A stretch of DNA of 9,932 bases from an uncultured Altererythrobacter sp. Lineage in GTDB: Bacteria > Pseudomonadota > Alphaproteobacteria > Sphingomonadales > Sphingomonadaceae. The first letter of the stretch is position 1, and each line of letters opens with the position of its first letter. The position numbers were made by a program, and so were the translations under genes. The stretch covers positions 1-9,932 of the forward strand of contig CALLIO010000051.1 of assembly GCA_938009055.1 (NCBI GenBank), in the 5' to 3' direction. The notes beneath the pieces are model-generated. The model did no database searches. It was not told the origin of the DNA and saw only the letters and a list, made by a program, of their open reading frames with translations. Shown one piece after another: positions 1 to 7,073 of this stretch.

Positions 1-1
1 A

Positions 2-292
2 GGAACGATCATTGAGCCAAGCGTGATCGATGGAGAAACACTAAAGGCCTTTCTCTCTGGAACTAGACACGGCTCCTCTTGCGATTTCATCAAGACGTAT
101 TCATTCGCGGCACCGGCATACTACGACCAGCCAGTAGACTATGTCGGGGGCATTGCTCCAGACGGCCTTATGATCAGCGGCGTGTGGAGCTTGCTTGATC
201 TAGATGGGAAGTTTGAGATGCACAGGGACAATTCAACGCTAGAGGTTGCCGCTCTTTCGATTGAAGTCGAAGCAAAGTTGACCGTCGACTAA
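2..292 (+). CDS. Hypothetical protein, 3' part (5' end lies outside the window)
   Basis: The reading frame is open from the left edge of the window to a TAA stop at 290-292, so this is probably the C-terminal ~96 residues of a longer protein. A GTG at 23 could start an 89-residue protein, but no convincing ribosome binding site precedes it. I do not recognise a named family. Visible is the segment YVGGIAPDGLMISGVWSLL followed by DGKFEMHRD. It resembles the pattern YxGxIxxDGxxIxGxW....GxFxMxR seen in small beta-rich bacterial proteins of unknown function, suggesting successive beta strands. There is no signal peptide or membrane segment in the visible part. It converges on phaZ with 35 bp between stops, so it is not co-transcribed with it. 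Function is unknown. Confidence 0.6.
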   Translation, partial: GTIIEPSVIDGETLKAFLSGTRHGSSCDFIKTYSFAAPAYYDQPVDYVGGIAPDGLMISGVWSLLDLDGKFEMHRDNSTLEVAALSIEVEAKLTVD

Positions 293-301
293 TAGGTCGA
301 T

Positions 302-323
302 AGCGGACACCGCATCGTCCGCT
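302..323. terminator. Hairpin between convergent stops, probable bidirectional terminator
   Basis: A perfect 7-bp inverted repeat (AGCGGAC at 302-308, GTCCGCT at 317-323) with an 8-nt loop sits between the stop of the first gene (292) and the phaZ stop (328). Position and GC-rich stem fit a terminator serving both strands. No clear U-tract follows on either side, so it may instead act as a transcript-end stabiliser. Confidence 0.45.
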
Positions 324-327
324 TGCG

Positions 328-1575
328 CTAAGAATGGGCCTCAATAAATTCCTCAACAACCGGCGCGACTTTGCCGCGCCAGCGTGAGCCATTGAAGATG
401 CCATAATGCCCGGCCCCTTCGGCCATGTAATAGCGCTTCTTACCCTTGGCGAGGCCGGTAGCGAGATCGAGCGCAGCCTTGGTTTGGCCGAGGCCTGAGA
501 TATCGTCGCGCTCGCCCTCAACCGCCAGCAGCGCGGTATCCTTGATCGCAGTCAGATCCACCAGCTCGCCCTTGTGGCGGAACTCGCCATTGGGGATTGA
601 GTGGGTTTGGAAGACTTCCTCGACCGTCTGGAGATAGAATTCGGCCGTCATATCGCAGACACTGCGATATTCGTCGTAGAAATCCTTGGTCGCTTGGGCA
701 CTATCATCATCGCCTTCGTTGAGATGTTTGAACATCTCGTAATGGCTCATCATATGGCTGCCGAGGTTCATACTCATAAAGCTGGCAAGCTGCATAAAGC
801 CGGGATAAACGCGCCGTCCCGCGCCGCGATGGTTCATCGGAACAGTGGCAATTACCGTCTGCTGGAACCATTCAATCGGGCGGTCCATCGCCATGTCGTT
901 CACGGTCGTGGGGCTTTTGCGCGTATCGATTGGCCCGCCCATCATAGTCAGCGTTTGCGGGCGTGCGGGATGCTTGCTGGCATTCATCAGCGCAGTGGCG
1001 GCAAAGGCCGGGACAGAGGGCTGGCAAACCGCCATCATATGCGCGCGCTCGCCGCATTGGCTTTCACGGATGTAGTCGAGAAACTCGATCAGATAGTCGA
1101 TATAATCATCCAGATCGAAAGTGCCTTCGTGGATGGGAACGGTTTTCGCATCCGCCCAATCGGTGATGTAAACCTCGTTCGTTTCCAGCATGCGCTCAAC
1201 CGTGCCGCGCAAAAGCGTGGCGTAATGCCCGCTCATGGGCGCAGCGATCAGCAATTTGGGGCGGCCTGTGCCACCTTCGGTATCGACGCCATCAAGCCGG
1301 AAGCGCTTCAAATCGCCAAATGGCTTGTTGACCACTGTGCTTTCAATGACTGGAAAAGTGCCGTCCTTGGTTTCAATCTCCTCGATCCCAAACGCTGGCT
1401 TGCCATAGCTGGCAGTGGCATGGGCAAAGACTTCGAGCGCGGATGCGGCCATGGGACCAAGGCCAGTATAGCCCAATGGATTGATCGGATTGGTGAGCAT
1501 TTCAGCGCCGATGGATGCCATCGAGCTCGCGTGCGACAACCACGAGCGCTGCAATTCATAGGCGTGATAAAGCAA
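328..1575 (-). CDS. phaZ: Intracellular poly(3-hydroxybutyrate) depolymerase (PhaZ)
   Basis: This enzyme hydrolyses intracellular PHB granules to 3-hydroxybutyrate oligomers or monomers in the cytoplasm, mobilising stored carbon. The protein is an alpha/beta hydrolase of the PhaZ1/PHB_depo_C type, at the usual length of ~415 residues. Counting from the start chosen here, the nucleophile is Cys184 in the lipase-box-like MAVCQPS (Cys replaces Ser, as in Ralstonia PhaZ1). The acid is an Asp in GERDDISG (~357) and the His is 390 in GAGHYG. The start chosen is TTG at 1575, which gives MLYHAYELQ and matches the family N-terminus (MxYQxYEL). An in-frame TTG at 1596 has a better ribosome site (AAGGA, 9 nt away) and would add seven residues. 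No signal peptide is seen, consistent with the intracellular class. It is divergent from the ABC exporter, and a PhaR-like box lies ~77 bp upstream. Confidence 0.93.
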   Translation of the reverse strand: MLYHAYELQRSWLSHASSMASIGAEMLTNPINPLGYTGLGPMAASALEVFAHATASYGKPAFGIEEIETKDGTFPVIESTVVNKPFGDLKRFRLDGVDTEGGTGRPKLLIAAPMSGHYATLLRGTVERMLETNEVYITDWADAKTVPIHEGTFDLDDYIDYLIEFLDYIRESQCGERAHMMAVCQPSVPAFAATALMNASKHPARPQTLTMMGGPIDTRKSPTTVNDMAMDRPIEWFQQTVIATVPMNHRGAGRRVYPGFMQLASFMSMNLGSHMMSHYEMFKHLNEGDDDSAQATKDFYDEYRSVCDMTAEFYLQTVEEVFQTHSIPNGEFRHKGELVDLTAIKDTALLAVEGERDDISGLGQTKAALDLATGLAKGKKRYYMAEGAGHYGIFNGSRWRGKVAPVVEEFIEAHS

Positions 1576-1596
1576 TAGATTTCCCCGCTCTGCCAA

Positions 1597-1752
1597 GGCA
1601 AAATTTCCTTGTCTCTCCCTAAGAACGGTTCAATTGCACCACCTTGAATGATTGTGCAACGCACAAAATCTTGGAGGCTGTGAAGTTTGCTGACCGATTT
1701 GCGCAATTTAGCGCGTGAATTTCGGTTGCATCATCGCTACCTAGTCTAGCGA
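1597..1752. promoter_or_regulatory. Divergent intergenic region phaZ / ABC exporter
   Basis: This spacer must hold the promoters of both divergent genes. It contains the PhaR-like inverted repeat at 1652-1666 and a second palindrome, TTGCGCAA, at 1699-1706. A ribosome site for the longer phaZ start (AAGGAAA on the minus strand, about 1605-1611) is also present. I could not identify a convincing -35/-10 pair on either strand. Confidence 0.5.
1652..1666. promoter_or_regulatory. PhaR-like operator upstream of phaZ
   Basis: Perfect inverted repeat TTGTGC-AAC-GCACAA. The 12 bases at 1655-1666 (TGCAACGCACAA) fit the PhaR-box consensus TGCRNYGCASMA described for Paracoccus denitrificans, and so does the reverse complement of the site (TGCGTTGCACAA). 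PhaR is the PHB-responsive repressor of phasin and other pha genes. Finding the box upstream of a PHB depolymerase suggests control by polymer level. Which of the two divergent genes it controls is inferred from function only, since it is about equally far from both. Confidence 0.55.
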
Positions 1753-3660
1753 ATGGACCATCCAGCCACATCTGAGCGCAATGCGAGCGATCTTGCCCAA
1801 GCCGAAAGCGCTGCGACTAGCGCTGCCCAAAGCGCTGATGTGAATGAAGCTGTGCCTATTGCTGCCGAGGATGCAGAGCAGCCGGAAAACTCCGAACCGC
1901 CCAAGGCGAAATCGCTCGCCCCGCTCAAAATGATTTACCGCGCGGCATCCAACTATCCCAAGCAGATTCTGATTGCTTTTCTCGCATTGCTGACCACGGC
2001 GGCGGCGACTTTGGCAATTCCAGCGGGAATGATGCAAGTGGTCGACCGCGGCTTTGCCGATGGCGGCACACCGGAAGATATCGGCCGCTGGTTCCGCTAT
2101 TTGCTGATGATCGTTGCGGTGCTGGGCGTTGGCACGGCATTGCGCTTCTATTTCGTCAGCTGGATTGGCGAACGCGTGGTGGCTGACATTCGCCGCGATG
2201 TGCATGCCAATTTGATGCAGCTTGCGCCCAGCTTTTACGAAGAGAACAGTCCCAAAGAAATCTCCAGCCGGATGACTTCGGACACAGCCGTTATCGAACA
2301 AGTTGTCGGAACAACGGTCTCGGTCGCCTTGCGCAATACGCTGATGGCGATTGGCGGCACGGCCTATCTCTTCTTCCTCCAGCCGCAAATGACATTGGGC
2401 ATGGTGCTGGTGATCCCGCTGGTGGTGATCCCGATCACCGTGTTTGGACGGCGTTTGCGCAAGGTTTCGCGCACCAGTCAGGACCGTGTCGCAGGAGTTG
2501 GCGCGATGGTCACGGAAGTTCTTTCTGCGATGAAAGTGGTGCAAAGCTTCAATCAGGAAGAGCGCGAGGCCGACCGTTTTGGTGAGGCGGTGGAGCAAAC
2601 ATTTGCAACAGCCAAACGCCGGATTTTGATCCGCGCGGCGATGACTTCGATTATCATATTGCTGATCTTCGGCTCGATCGTGCTGTTGATGTGGCGCGGC
2701 GCGCTGGCGGTGGCTGAGGGGCAGATTTCTGAAGGTACGATTGTGGCCTTCGTCTTGACCGGCGGATTGGTTGCGGGCGCGTTTGGTGCGCTGACAGAAG
2801 TTTATGGCGATTTGCTGCGCGGGGCGGGGGCGGCCAGCCGTTTGAGCGAATTGCTCCATGCCCGGGCCGAGATTGCGCCGCCCACGCGGCCTGAGAAACT
2901 GCCCGATCCGCCGCGCGGTTCGCTCTCTTTCCGCAATGTTACCTTCCGCTATCCCACAAGGCCCGAAGTGGCCGCGCTCAAAGACTTCAACCTTGAAGTG
3001 GAGCCGGGCGAAACGGTTGCGATTGTTGGCCCATCGGGCGCAGGCAAGAGCACGCTGTTCCAGCTGGTCGAGCGCTTTTACGATCCGCAAGCCGGCACGA
3101 TCCGGCTCGACGGTGTGCCGCTGACCAAGGCTGATCCCGCCGACATTCGCAGCCGCATCGCCTTTGTCCCGCAAGACGGCATTTTGTTCAGCGCAAACGC
3201 GCGCGACAATCTGCGCTATGGCCGCTGGGACGCCAGCGAAGACGAGATTTGGGAAGCTGCGCGCGCAGCCAATGCAGCGCAATTCCTCGAAGAATTGCCG
3301 CAAGGCCTCGACACATTCCTTGGCGAAAGCGGGACGCGTTTGTCGGGCGGCCAGCAGCAACGCTTGGCGATTGCCCGCGCTTTGCTGCGCGATGCACCGA
3401 TCCTGCTGCTAGACGAGGCCACAAGCGCGCTCGACGCTGAAAGCGAGCGACTGGTCCAAGATGCACTTGATCGACTGATGGCGCAGCGCACCACGCTGGT
3501 GATCGCGCATCGGCTTGCCACTGTGCGCGAGGCTGACCGGATCATCGTGCTCGACGGCGGCAAAATCGCTGAACAAGGCACGCATAAGCAATTGAACAGC
3601 CAGCAGGGGCTATACGCTCGGCTCGCTTCGCTGCAATTTGCTGGCAGCGAAACCGCCTAA
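1753..3660 (+). CDS. ABC exporter, fused membrane and ATPase domains (MsbA-related half-transporter)
   Basis: This is an inner-membrane ATP-driven exporter that should work as a homodimer. The substrate cannot be read from the sequence; lipid or amphiphilic molecules are typical for MsbA-like proteins. Residues 1-58 are a hydrophilic Ala/Glu/Ser/Pro-rich tail. Six membrane helices lie at about 70-93, 114-135, 188-208, 212-232, 294-315 and 328-345. The ATPase domain spans about 390-630: Walker A GPSGAGKST (426-434), Q-loop Gln474, signature LSGGQQ (530-535), Walker B ILLLDE (550-555), D-loop SALD, H-loop His586. All catalytic residues are intact. The ATG at 1753 lacks a clear ribosome site, and the core without the tail (from Met60) is 576 residues, so the exact start is uncertain. 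It is divergent from phaZ, and the M13 peptidase follows 110 bp later, probably as a separate unit. Confidence 0.92.
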   Translation: MDHPATSERNASDLAQAESAATSAAQSADVNEAVPIAAEDAEQPENSEPPKAKSLAPLKMIYRAASNYPKQILIAFLALLTTAAATLAIPAGMMQVVDRGFADGGTPEDIGRWFRYLLMIVAVLGVGTALRFYFVSWIGERVVADIRRDVHANLMQLAPSFYEENSPKEISSRMTSDTAVIEQVVGTTVSVALRNTLMAIGGTAYLFFLQPQMTLGMVLVIPLVVIPITVFGRRLRKVSRTSQDRVAGVGAMVTEVLSAMKVVQSFNQEEREADRFGEAVEQTFATAKRRILIRAAMTSIIILLIFGSIVLLMWRGALAVAEGQISEGTIVAFVLTGGLVAGAFGALTEVYGDLLRGAGAASRLSELLHARAEIAPPTRPEKLPDPPRGSLSFRNVTFRYPTRPEVAALKDFNLEVEPGETVAIVGPSGAGKSTLFQLVERFYDPQAGTIRLDGVPLTKADPADIRSRIAFVPQDGILFSANARDNLRYGRWDASEDEIWEAARAANAAQFLEELPQGLDTFLGESGTRLSGGQQQRLAIARALLRDAPILLLDEATSALDAESERLVQDALDRLMAQRTTLVIAHRLATVREADRIIVLDGGKIAEQGTHKQLNSQQGLYARLASLQFAGSETA

Positions 3661-3686
3661 ACAAATCGAGCGGACCAATCGATAAA

Positions 3687-3700
3687 GTTGCAAATGCAAC
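3687..3700. promoter_or_regulatory. Perfect palindromic site upstream of the M13 peptidase gene
   Basis: Inverted repeat GTTGCA-AA-TGCAAC in the 110-bp gap after the ABC gene, centred about 77 bp before the peptidase start. The 6-bp arms with a 2-bp spacer look more like a dimeric regulator site than a terminator, because no U-run follows. The regulator is unknown. Confidence 0.3.
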
Positions 3701-3770
3701 CGATGAGTGACAACCTCACCGCATCGCAATGGTTTAAAAGCACAATATTCAAATATCGGGGATCATTATC

Positions 3771-5969
3771 ATGAGAAGCTTTGAAGCAATCGCGCGAGCA
3801 ACAACGGGCGCAAGCGTTCTGGCGCTTGCCTTTGCCACTCCGGCCGCAGCCGACGAGGCGCATGAACATGCCGCAGGCGAAATTGAATATTTGCTTGAGG
3901 AAACGACAGAGGCCGCTGCCGAGGAAGTCACTGCGACCCCCACGATGAGCTTTGGCGAATGGGGCTTTGATCCGGCCCTTCTCTCCGCAGACATTCACCC
4001 GGGCGATGACTTTTTCGCTTATGCCAATAAGAAATGGCTCGATGCCAATCCGCTTCCGCCTGAATTCAGCCGCTTTGGCGCGTTTACTTTGCTGGGCGAG
4101 AAATCAACCAGCGACGTAAAGGCTTTGGTTGACGAGCTGGTCGCCAAAGCGCCCGCTGATCTTACAAGCGATGAAAAGCGCATCGTCGATGCTTACAATG
4201 CTTTCCTCGACACGGATGCGATCGAAGCGCGCGGGCTTGCCCCGGTCCAGCCGCATGTTGCCAAGATTGGCGGCGCGCAGTCACTGGAAGAGCTGGCGAT
4301 GATCTGGGCAGAGCCGGGCTATTCCGCGCCGATTGGCGGCTTCGTCAATGTCGATGCGAAACAGCCTGACCGCTATGTCACCTACCTTGGTAGCGGCGGA
4401 TTGGGCTTGCCCGACCGCGAATATTACCTCGACACCAGCGAGAAGGGCCGCAACATTCAGGTCAAATATAAGGAGTATTTGACGCTCCTGCTGGATGCTG
4501 GCGGCTATGAAGATCCCGCCGCCGCGACAGACGTAGTCTATGCTTTTGAAGACAAAATCGCCCGCACCATCAGCTGGGATCGCACCGTGCGGCGCAATCG
4601 CGATCTCACCTATAATGCCGTCACCGTCGAAGAATTGTCGGCGATGGCAGGCGACTTCCCCGTCAAAGCGGTGATCAAGAAAATCGGCTGGGAAAGCTCG
4701 CCCATCTTCGTCGTCAACAATCTGCCGCCAAGCGAGGAAGAAATTACCGAACTTGGCCTAGACGAAGCGACTGTCGCCAAAATTGGCAAGGGCCTGCCCG
4801 GCATGTTCGATCTGGTTCGCGATACGCCGCTGGCGACTTTGCAGGCGTGGACGATCAAGGGTTTCATCGGAAGCTACGACCATTTGCTGCCCAAGAAATA
4901 TGACGACGCGCAGTTCGAATTCTTCGGCAAATTGCTGCGCGGCACGCCTGAACAGCGCCCGCGCTGGAAACGCGCGATCTCGGCCACTCAAGGTTCGCTC
5001 GGCGAGCTGGTCGGCAAAAGTTATGTCGAGCGTTACTTCCCGCCCGAAAACAAGGCAGCGATGGACGAGCTGGTCGCCAATTTGCGCATCGCGATGGCCC
5101 AGTCGATCGACGAAATTGACTGGATGAGCGAGGAGACAAAGGTCGAAGCGCGCGCCAAGCTGGAAAGCTTTGACCCAAAAATCGGCTATCGCGACAATCT
5201 GGAAACTTACGAGGGTCTCGCCATCACTGGCGATGATCCGATTGCCAATGCGATCGCCACGGCTGCTTGGGAAACTAAGGACAATGCCGACAAGCTCGGC
5301 AAGCCGATTGACCGGACCGAGTGGTTCATGCTGCCCCAAACGGTCAATGCTTACTACAATCCGACCAAGAACGAGATCGTTTTTCCCGCTGCGATTTTGC
5401 AGCAGCCCTTCTTTGGCATCAATGCTGATATTGCCGTGAATTACGGCGCGATTGGCGGTGTGATCGGGCATGAGATTGGCCACGGCTTTGACGATCAGGG
5501 CTCCAAATCGGATGCCACCGGCAAATTGCGCAATTGGTGGACTGAAGAAGACCGTGCGGCGTTCGATGCGCGCGGAGATAAATTGGTCGAGCAATATTCC
5601 AATTTCTGCCCGTTCGACGAAGGCGAAACCTGCGTCAACGGGCGGCTGACCTTGGGCGAGAATATCGGCGATGTCGGCGGCCTCAGCCTTGCCTATCGCG
5701 CTTACAAAATTGCGACCAAGGATATGGATGTCCCGGTGATCGACGGCTTTACCGGCGACCAGCGCTTCTTCCTTGCCTGGGCGCAAGTGTGGCGTTCAGC
5801 CCAGCGCGAGGAGAACTATCGCTTGCGGCTGAAGACAGGTGTCCACTCGCCCGAGGAATATCGCACCAATGGCCCGCTGCGCAATATGGATGCGTGGTAT
5901 GAAGCTTTTGGCGTGACCGAGGATCACGCGATGTACATTCCGCCCGAGGATCGCGTGCGGATTTGGTAG
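3771..5969 (+). CDS. Secreted M13 family zinc metallopeptidase (neprilysin/PepO-like)
   Basis: Peptidases of this family cleave short peptides using one zinc ion. The N-terminus is a Sec signal peptide (MRSFEAIARA start, hydrophobic core, likely cut after Ala27 in TPAAA-DEA) without a lipobox Cys, so a soluble periplasmic enzyme is expected. An acidic linker (~28-57) precedes the M13 N-terminal domain. The catalytic part has NAYY substrate-binding (526-529), HEIGH zinc motif (567-571), ENIGD giving the third zinc ligand Glu630 and Asp634, and His692 and Arg698 in HSPEEYR. The His-Arg spacing of six matches neprilysin His711/Arg717. Cys613 and Cys621 could form a disulphide. The C-terminus RVRIW resembles the family CRxW ending, without its Cys. 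Length 732 is normal. GGGGA eight bases before the ATG supports the start. Natural substrates are unknown. Confidence 0.94.
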   Translation: MRSFEAIARATTGASVLALAFATPAAADEAHEHAAGEIEYLLEETTEAAAEEVTATPTMSFGEWGFDPALLSADIHPGDDFFAYANKKWLDANPLPPEFSRFGAFTLLGEKSTSDVKALVDELVAKAPADLTSDEKRIVDAYNAFLDTDAIEARGLAPVQPHVAKIGGAQSLEELAMIWAEPGYSAPIGGFVNVDAKQPDRYVTYLGSGGLGLPDREYYLDTSEKGRNIQVKYKEYLTLLLDAGGYEDPAAATDVVYAFEDKIARTISWDRTVRRNRDLTYNAVTVEELSAMAGDFPVKAVIKKIGWESSPIFVVNNLPPSEEEITELGLDEATVAKIGKGLPGMFDLVRDTPLATLQAWTIKGFIGSYDHLLPKKYDDAQFEFFGKLLRGTPEQRPRWKRAISATQGSLGELVGKSYVERYFPPENKAAMDELVANLRIAMAQSIDEIDWMSEETKVEARAKLESFDPKIGYRDNLETYEGLAITGDDPIANAIATAAWETKDNADKLGKPIDRTEWFMLPQTVNAYYNPTKNEIVFPAAILQQPFFGINADIAVNYGAIGGVIGHEIGHGFDDQGSKSDATGKLRNWWTEEDRAAFDARGDKLVEQYSNFCPFDEGETCVNGRLTLGENIGDVGGLSLAYRAYKIATKDMDVPVIDGFTGDQRFFLAWAQVWRSAQREENYRLRLKTGVHSPEEYRTNGPLRNMDAWYEAFGVTEDHAMYIPPEDRVRIW

Positions 5970-5988
5970 GAGGAAGACCAAAGCTGGA

Positions 5989-6103
5989 TGGCTAGTGCCA
6001 AACGGCTGCACCCTCGGGGCAGCCGTAAGCGCGACTGCGCGCCCGCAGCGACGCGATCGAGGATCGCATGAGCGAGGAAATCGCACTCGCGGAGGCGAGT
6101 GTG
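5989..6103. repeat. Cluster of consecutive stem-loops, possible palindromic intergenic element
   Basis: Five inverted repeats follow one another within 115 bp: TGGC/GCCA (5989-6000, 4 bp); ACGGCTGC/GCAGCCGT (6002-6026, 8 bp, loop 9); GCGC/GCGC (6029-6040, 4 bp); GCGATC/GATCGC (6053-6067, 6 bp, loop 3); CACTCGC/GCGAGTG (6084-6101, 7 bp, loop GGAG, extendable by a G-U and a C-G pair). The 8-bp hairpin lies 33 bp after the peptidase stop and could end its transcript, though it has no U-tract. The whole block resembles a REP-type or other dispersed intergenic element. Only one copy occurs in this window. Confidence 0.5.
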
Positions 6104-6155
6104 CAAACCAAACAAATATTGACTTAAGCATCGTTTCAGTGATGGAGCGCAGTCC

Positions 6156-7010
6156 ATGTCATTTCTGCAGCTGCTCATTATCGCAATTGTGCAAGGGATC
6201 ACCGAATTCCTGCCCATCTCCTCGTCAGGCCATTTGATCCTGACGGGCAAGATGTTCGATGAAGATCAGGGCCCGCTGATCGATGTCGCGGTGCACGTGG
6301 GTTCCCTGCTGGCGATTATCGTCTATTTCTTCAAGGATGTGCTGGTTCTGGCGCGCGGCGGCTTTGCCTCTATCGGGATTGGGGCAAGCGCGCCCAATGC
6401 GCCGGCTGAGCGAAGCCTGTTCTGGTGGATTGTGCTAGGCACAATTCCCGCTGTCGCTTTCGGCCTCTCGATCAAGATGGGCCTGTTCAACGGGATTGCC
6501 ACCGACGTTTTCGGCGTCGAGATTGTCGATGATGATCTGATGGCGTCGATCCGCTTTACCGATCTCATCGCGTTCAATCTGATCTTTTACGGCGTGCTTT
6601 TGGGCATAGCGGATTGGGTCGGCAAGGAAGTGAAAAGCTTTGAGCAAATGACATGGCGCGATGGTTTGATCGTCGGCCTGGCACAGGCGCTGGCGATCAT
6701 TCCGGGCACGTCGCGTTCGGGCGTCACGATGACAGCGGCGCGTTTCTTGGGCTATACAAGGGTTGAGGCTGCGCGCTTCTCCTTCCTCCTGTCGATACCC
6801 GCTGTTGCTGGCGCAGGGGTGCTAATCGTGCCTGAGATTTTCGAGGCTGGGACAGCGCTGGCGCTGGATGCGCTGATCGCAGGTGCGCTCACCTTTGTGG
6901 CAGCTTTTGCGACCATGGCCTTCCTGATGAACTTCTTGAAGAAAGCTTCGATGCTGATCTTTGTGATCTACCGCATTGCGATGGGGATAGGCCTTTTGTG
7001 GTTCCTATAA
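6156..7010 (+). CDS. uppP: Undecaprenyl-diphosphate phosphatase (UppP/BacA)
   Basis: This integral membrane enzyme dephosphorylates undecaprenyl diphosphate to the monophosphate, regenerating the lipid carrier for peptidoglycan and other envelope polymers. Overproduction confers bacitracin resistance in E. coli. Both family signatures are present: QGITEFLPISSSGHL (residues 13-27), containing the (E/Q)xxxE pair as Gln13/Glu17 plus His26, and PGTSRSGVT (183-191) with the essential Arg187. About seven or eight hydrophobic helices span the 284 residues. Between helices lie a short insert rich in Ala and Pro (about 70-86) and an acidic loop VEIVDDD (121-127). The ATG at 6156 is preceded by GGAG at 8 nt. 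The gene stands alone after the stem-loop cluster and converges on phhA. A TTGACT (6119-6124) lies just upstream, but no good -10 follows it. Confidence 0.96.
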   Translation: MSFLQLLIIAIVQGITEFLPISSSGHLILTGKMFDEDQGPLIDVAVHVGSLLAIIVYFFKDVLVLARGGFASIGIGASAPNAPAERSLFWWIVLGTIPAVAFGLSIKMGLFNGIATDVFGVEIVDDDLMASIRFTDLIAFNLIFYGVLLGIADWVGKEVKSFEQMTWRDGLIVGLAQALAIIPGTSRSGVTMTAARFLGYTRVEAARFSFLLSIPAVAGAGVLIVPEIFEAGTALALDALIAGALTFVAAFATMAFLMNFLKKASMLIFVIYRIAMGIGLLWFL

Positions 7011-7019
7011 ATTTGGACA

Positions 7020-7069
7020 TTATCTTTCAGAGATAACCCCTAGATAAGTCGAGATAGGCTGAGACCTAT
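7020..7069. terminator. Weak hairpins between convergent uppP and phhA
   Basis: Two small inverted repeats occupy the 63-bp gap: TTATCT/AGATAA (7020-7036, loop 5) and ATAGG/CCTAT (7054-7069, loop 6). Their position fits transcript ends for both genes, but the stems are short and there is no U-tract, so a terminator role is tentative. Confidence 0.25.
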
Positions 7070-7073
7070 GGCT

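Noticed and set aside
601..1578. Long plus-strand frame (325 codons) opposite phaZ
   Set aside because: It is a mirror of phaZ, which has a complete catalytic triad and family-wide similarity. The opposite product has no recognisable motif and is His/Arg-rich in the way antisense frames usually are.
1741..3360. Long minus-strand frame (539 codons) opposite the ABC exporter
   Set aside because: The product is rich in Arg, His, Gln and Cys with no domain pattern. The plus-strand gene carries all ABC motifs. It is a GC-driven open antisense frame.
4758..5786. 342-codon minus-strand frame opposite the M13 peptidase
   Set aside because: It overlaps the conserved HEIGH/ENIGD coding part on the other strand and shows no motif or ribosome site of its own.
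6068..6127. Possible 19-residue ORF (MSEEIALAEAS...) inside the stem-loop cluster
   Set aside because: It reads like a plausible helix, but it has no ribosome site and is built from the inverted-repeat arms. It is better treated as a by-product of the repeat structure unless conserved.
6119..6147. Promoter for uppP from TTGACT at 6119-6124
   Set aside because: The -35-like hexamer is good, but no -10-like hexamer lies 16-18 bp downstream, and it would place transcription at the start codon.
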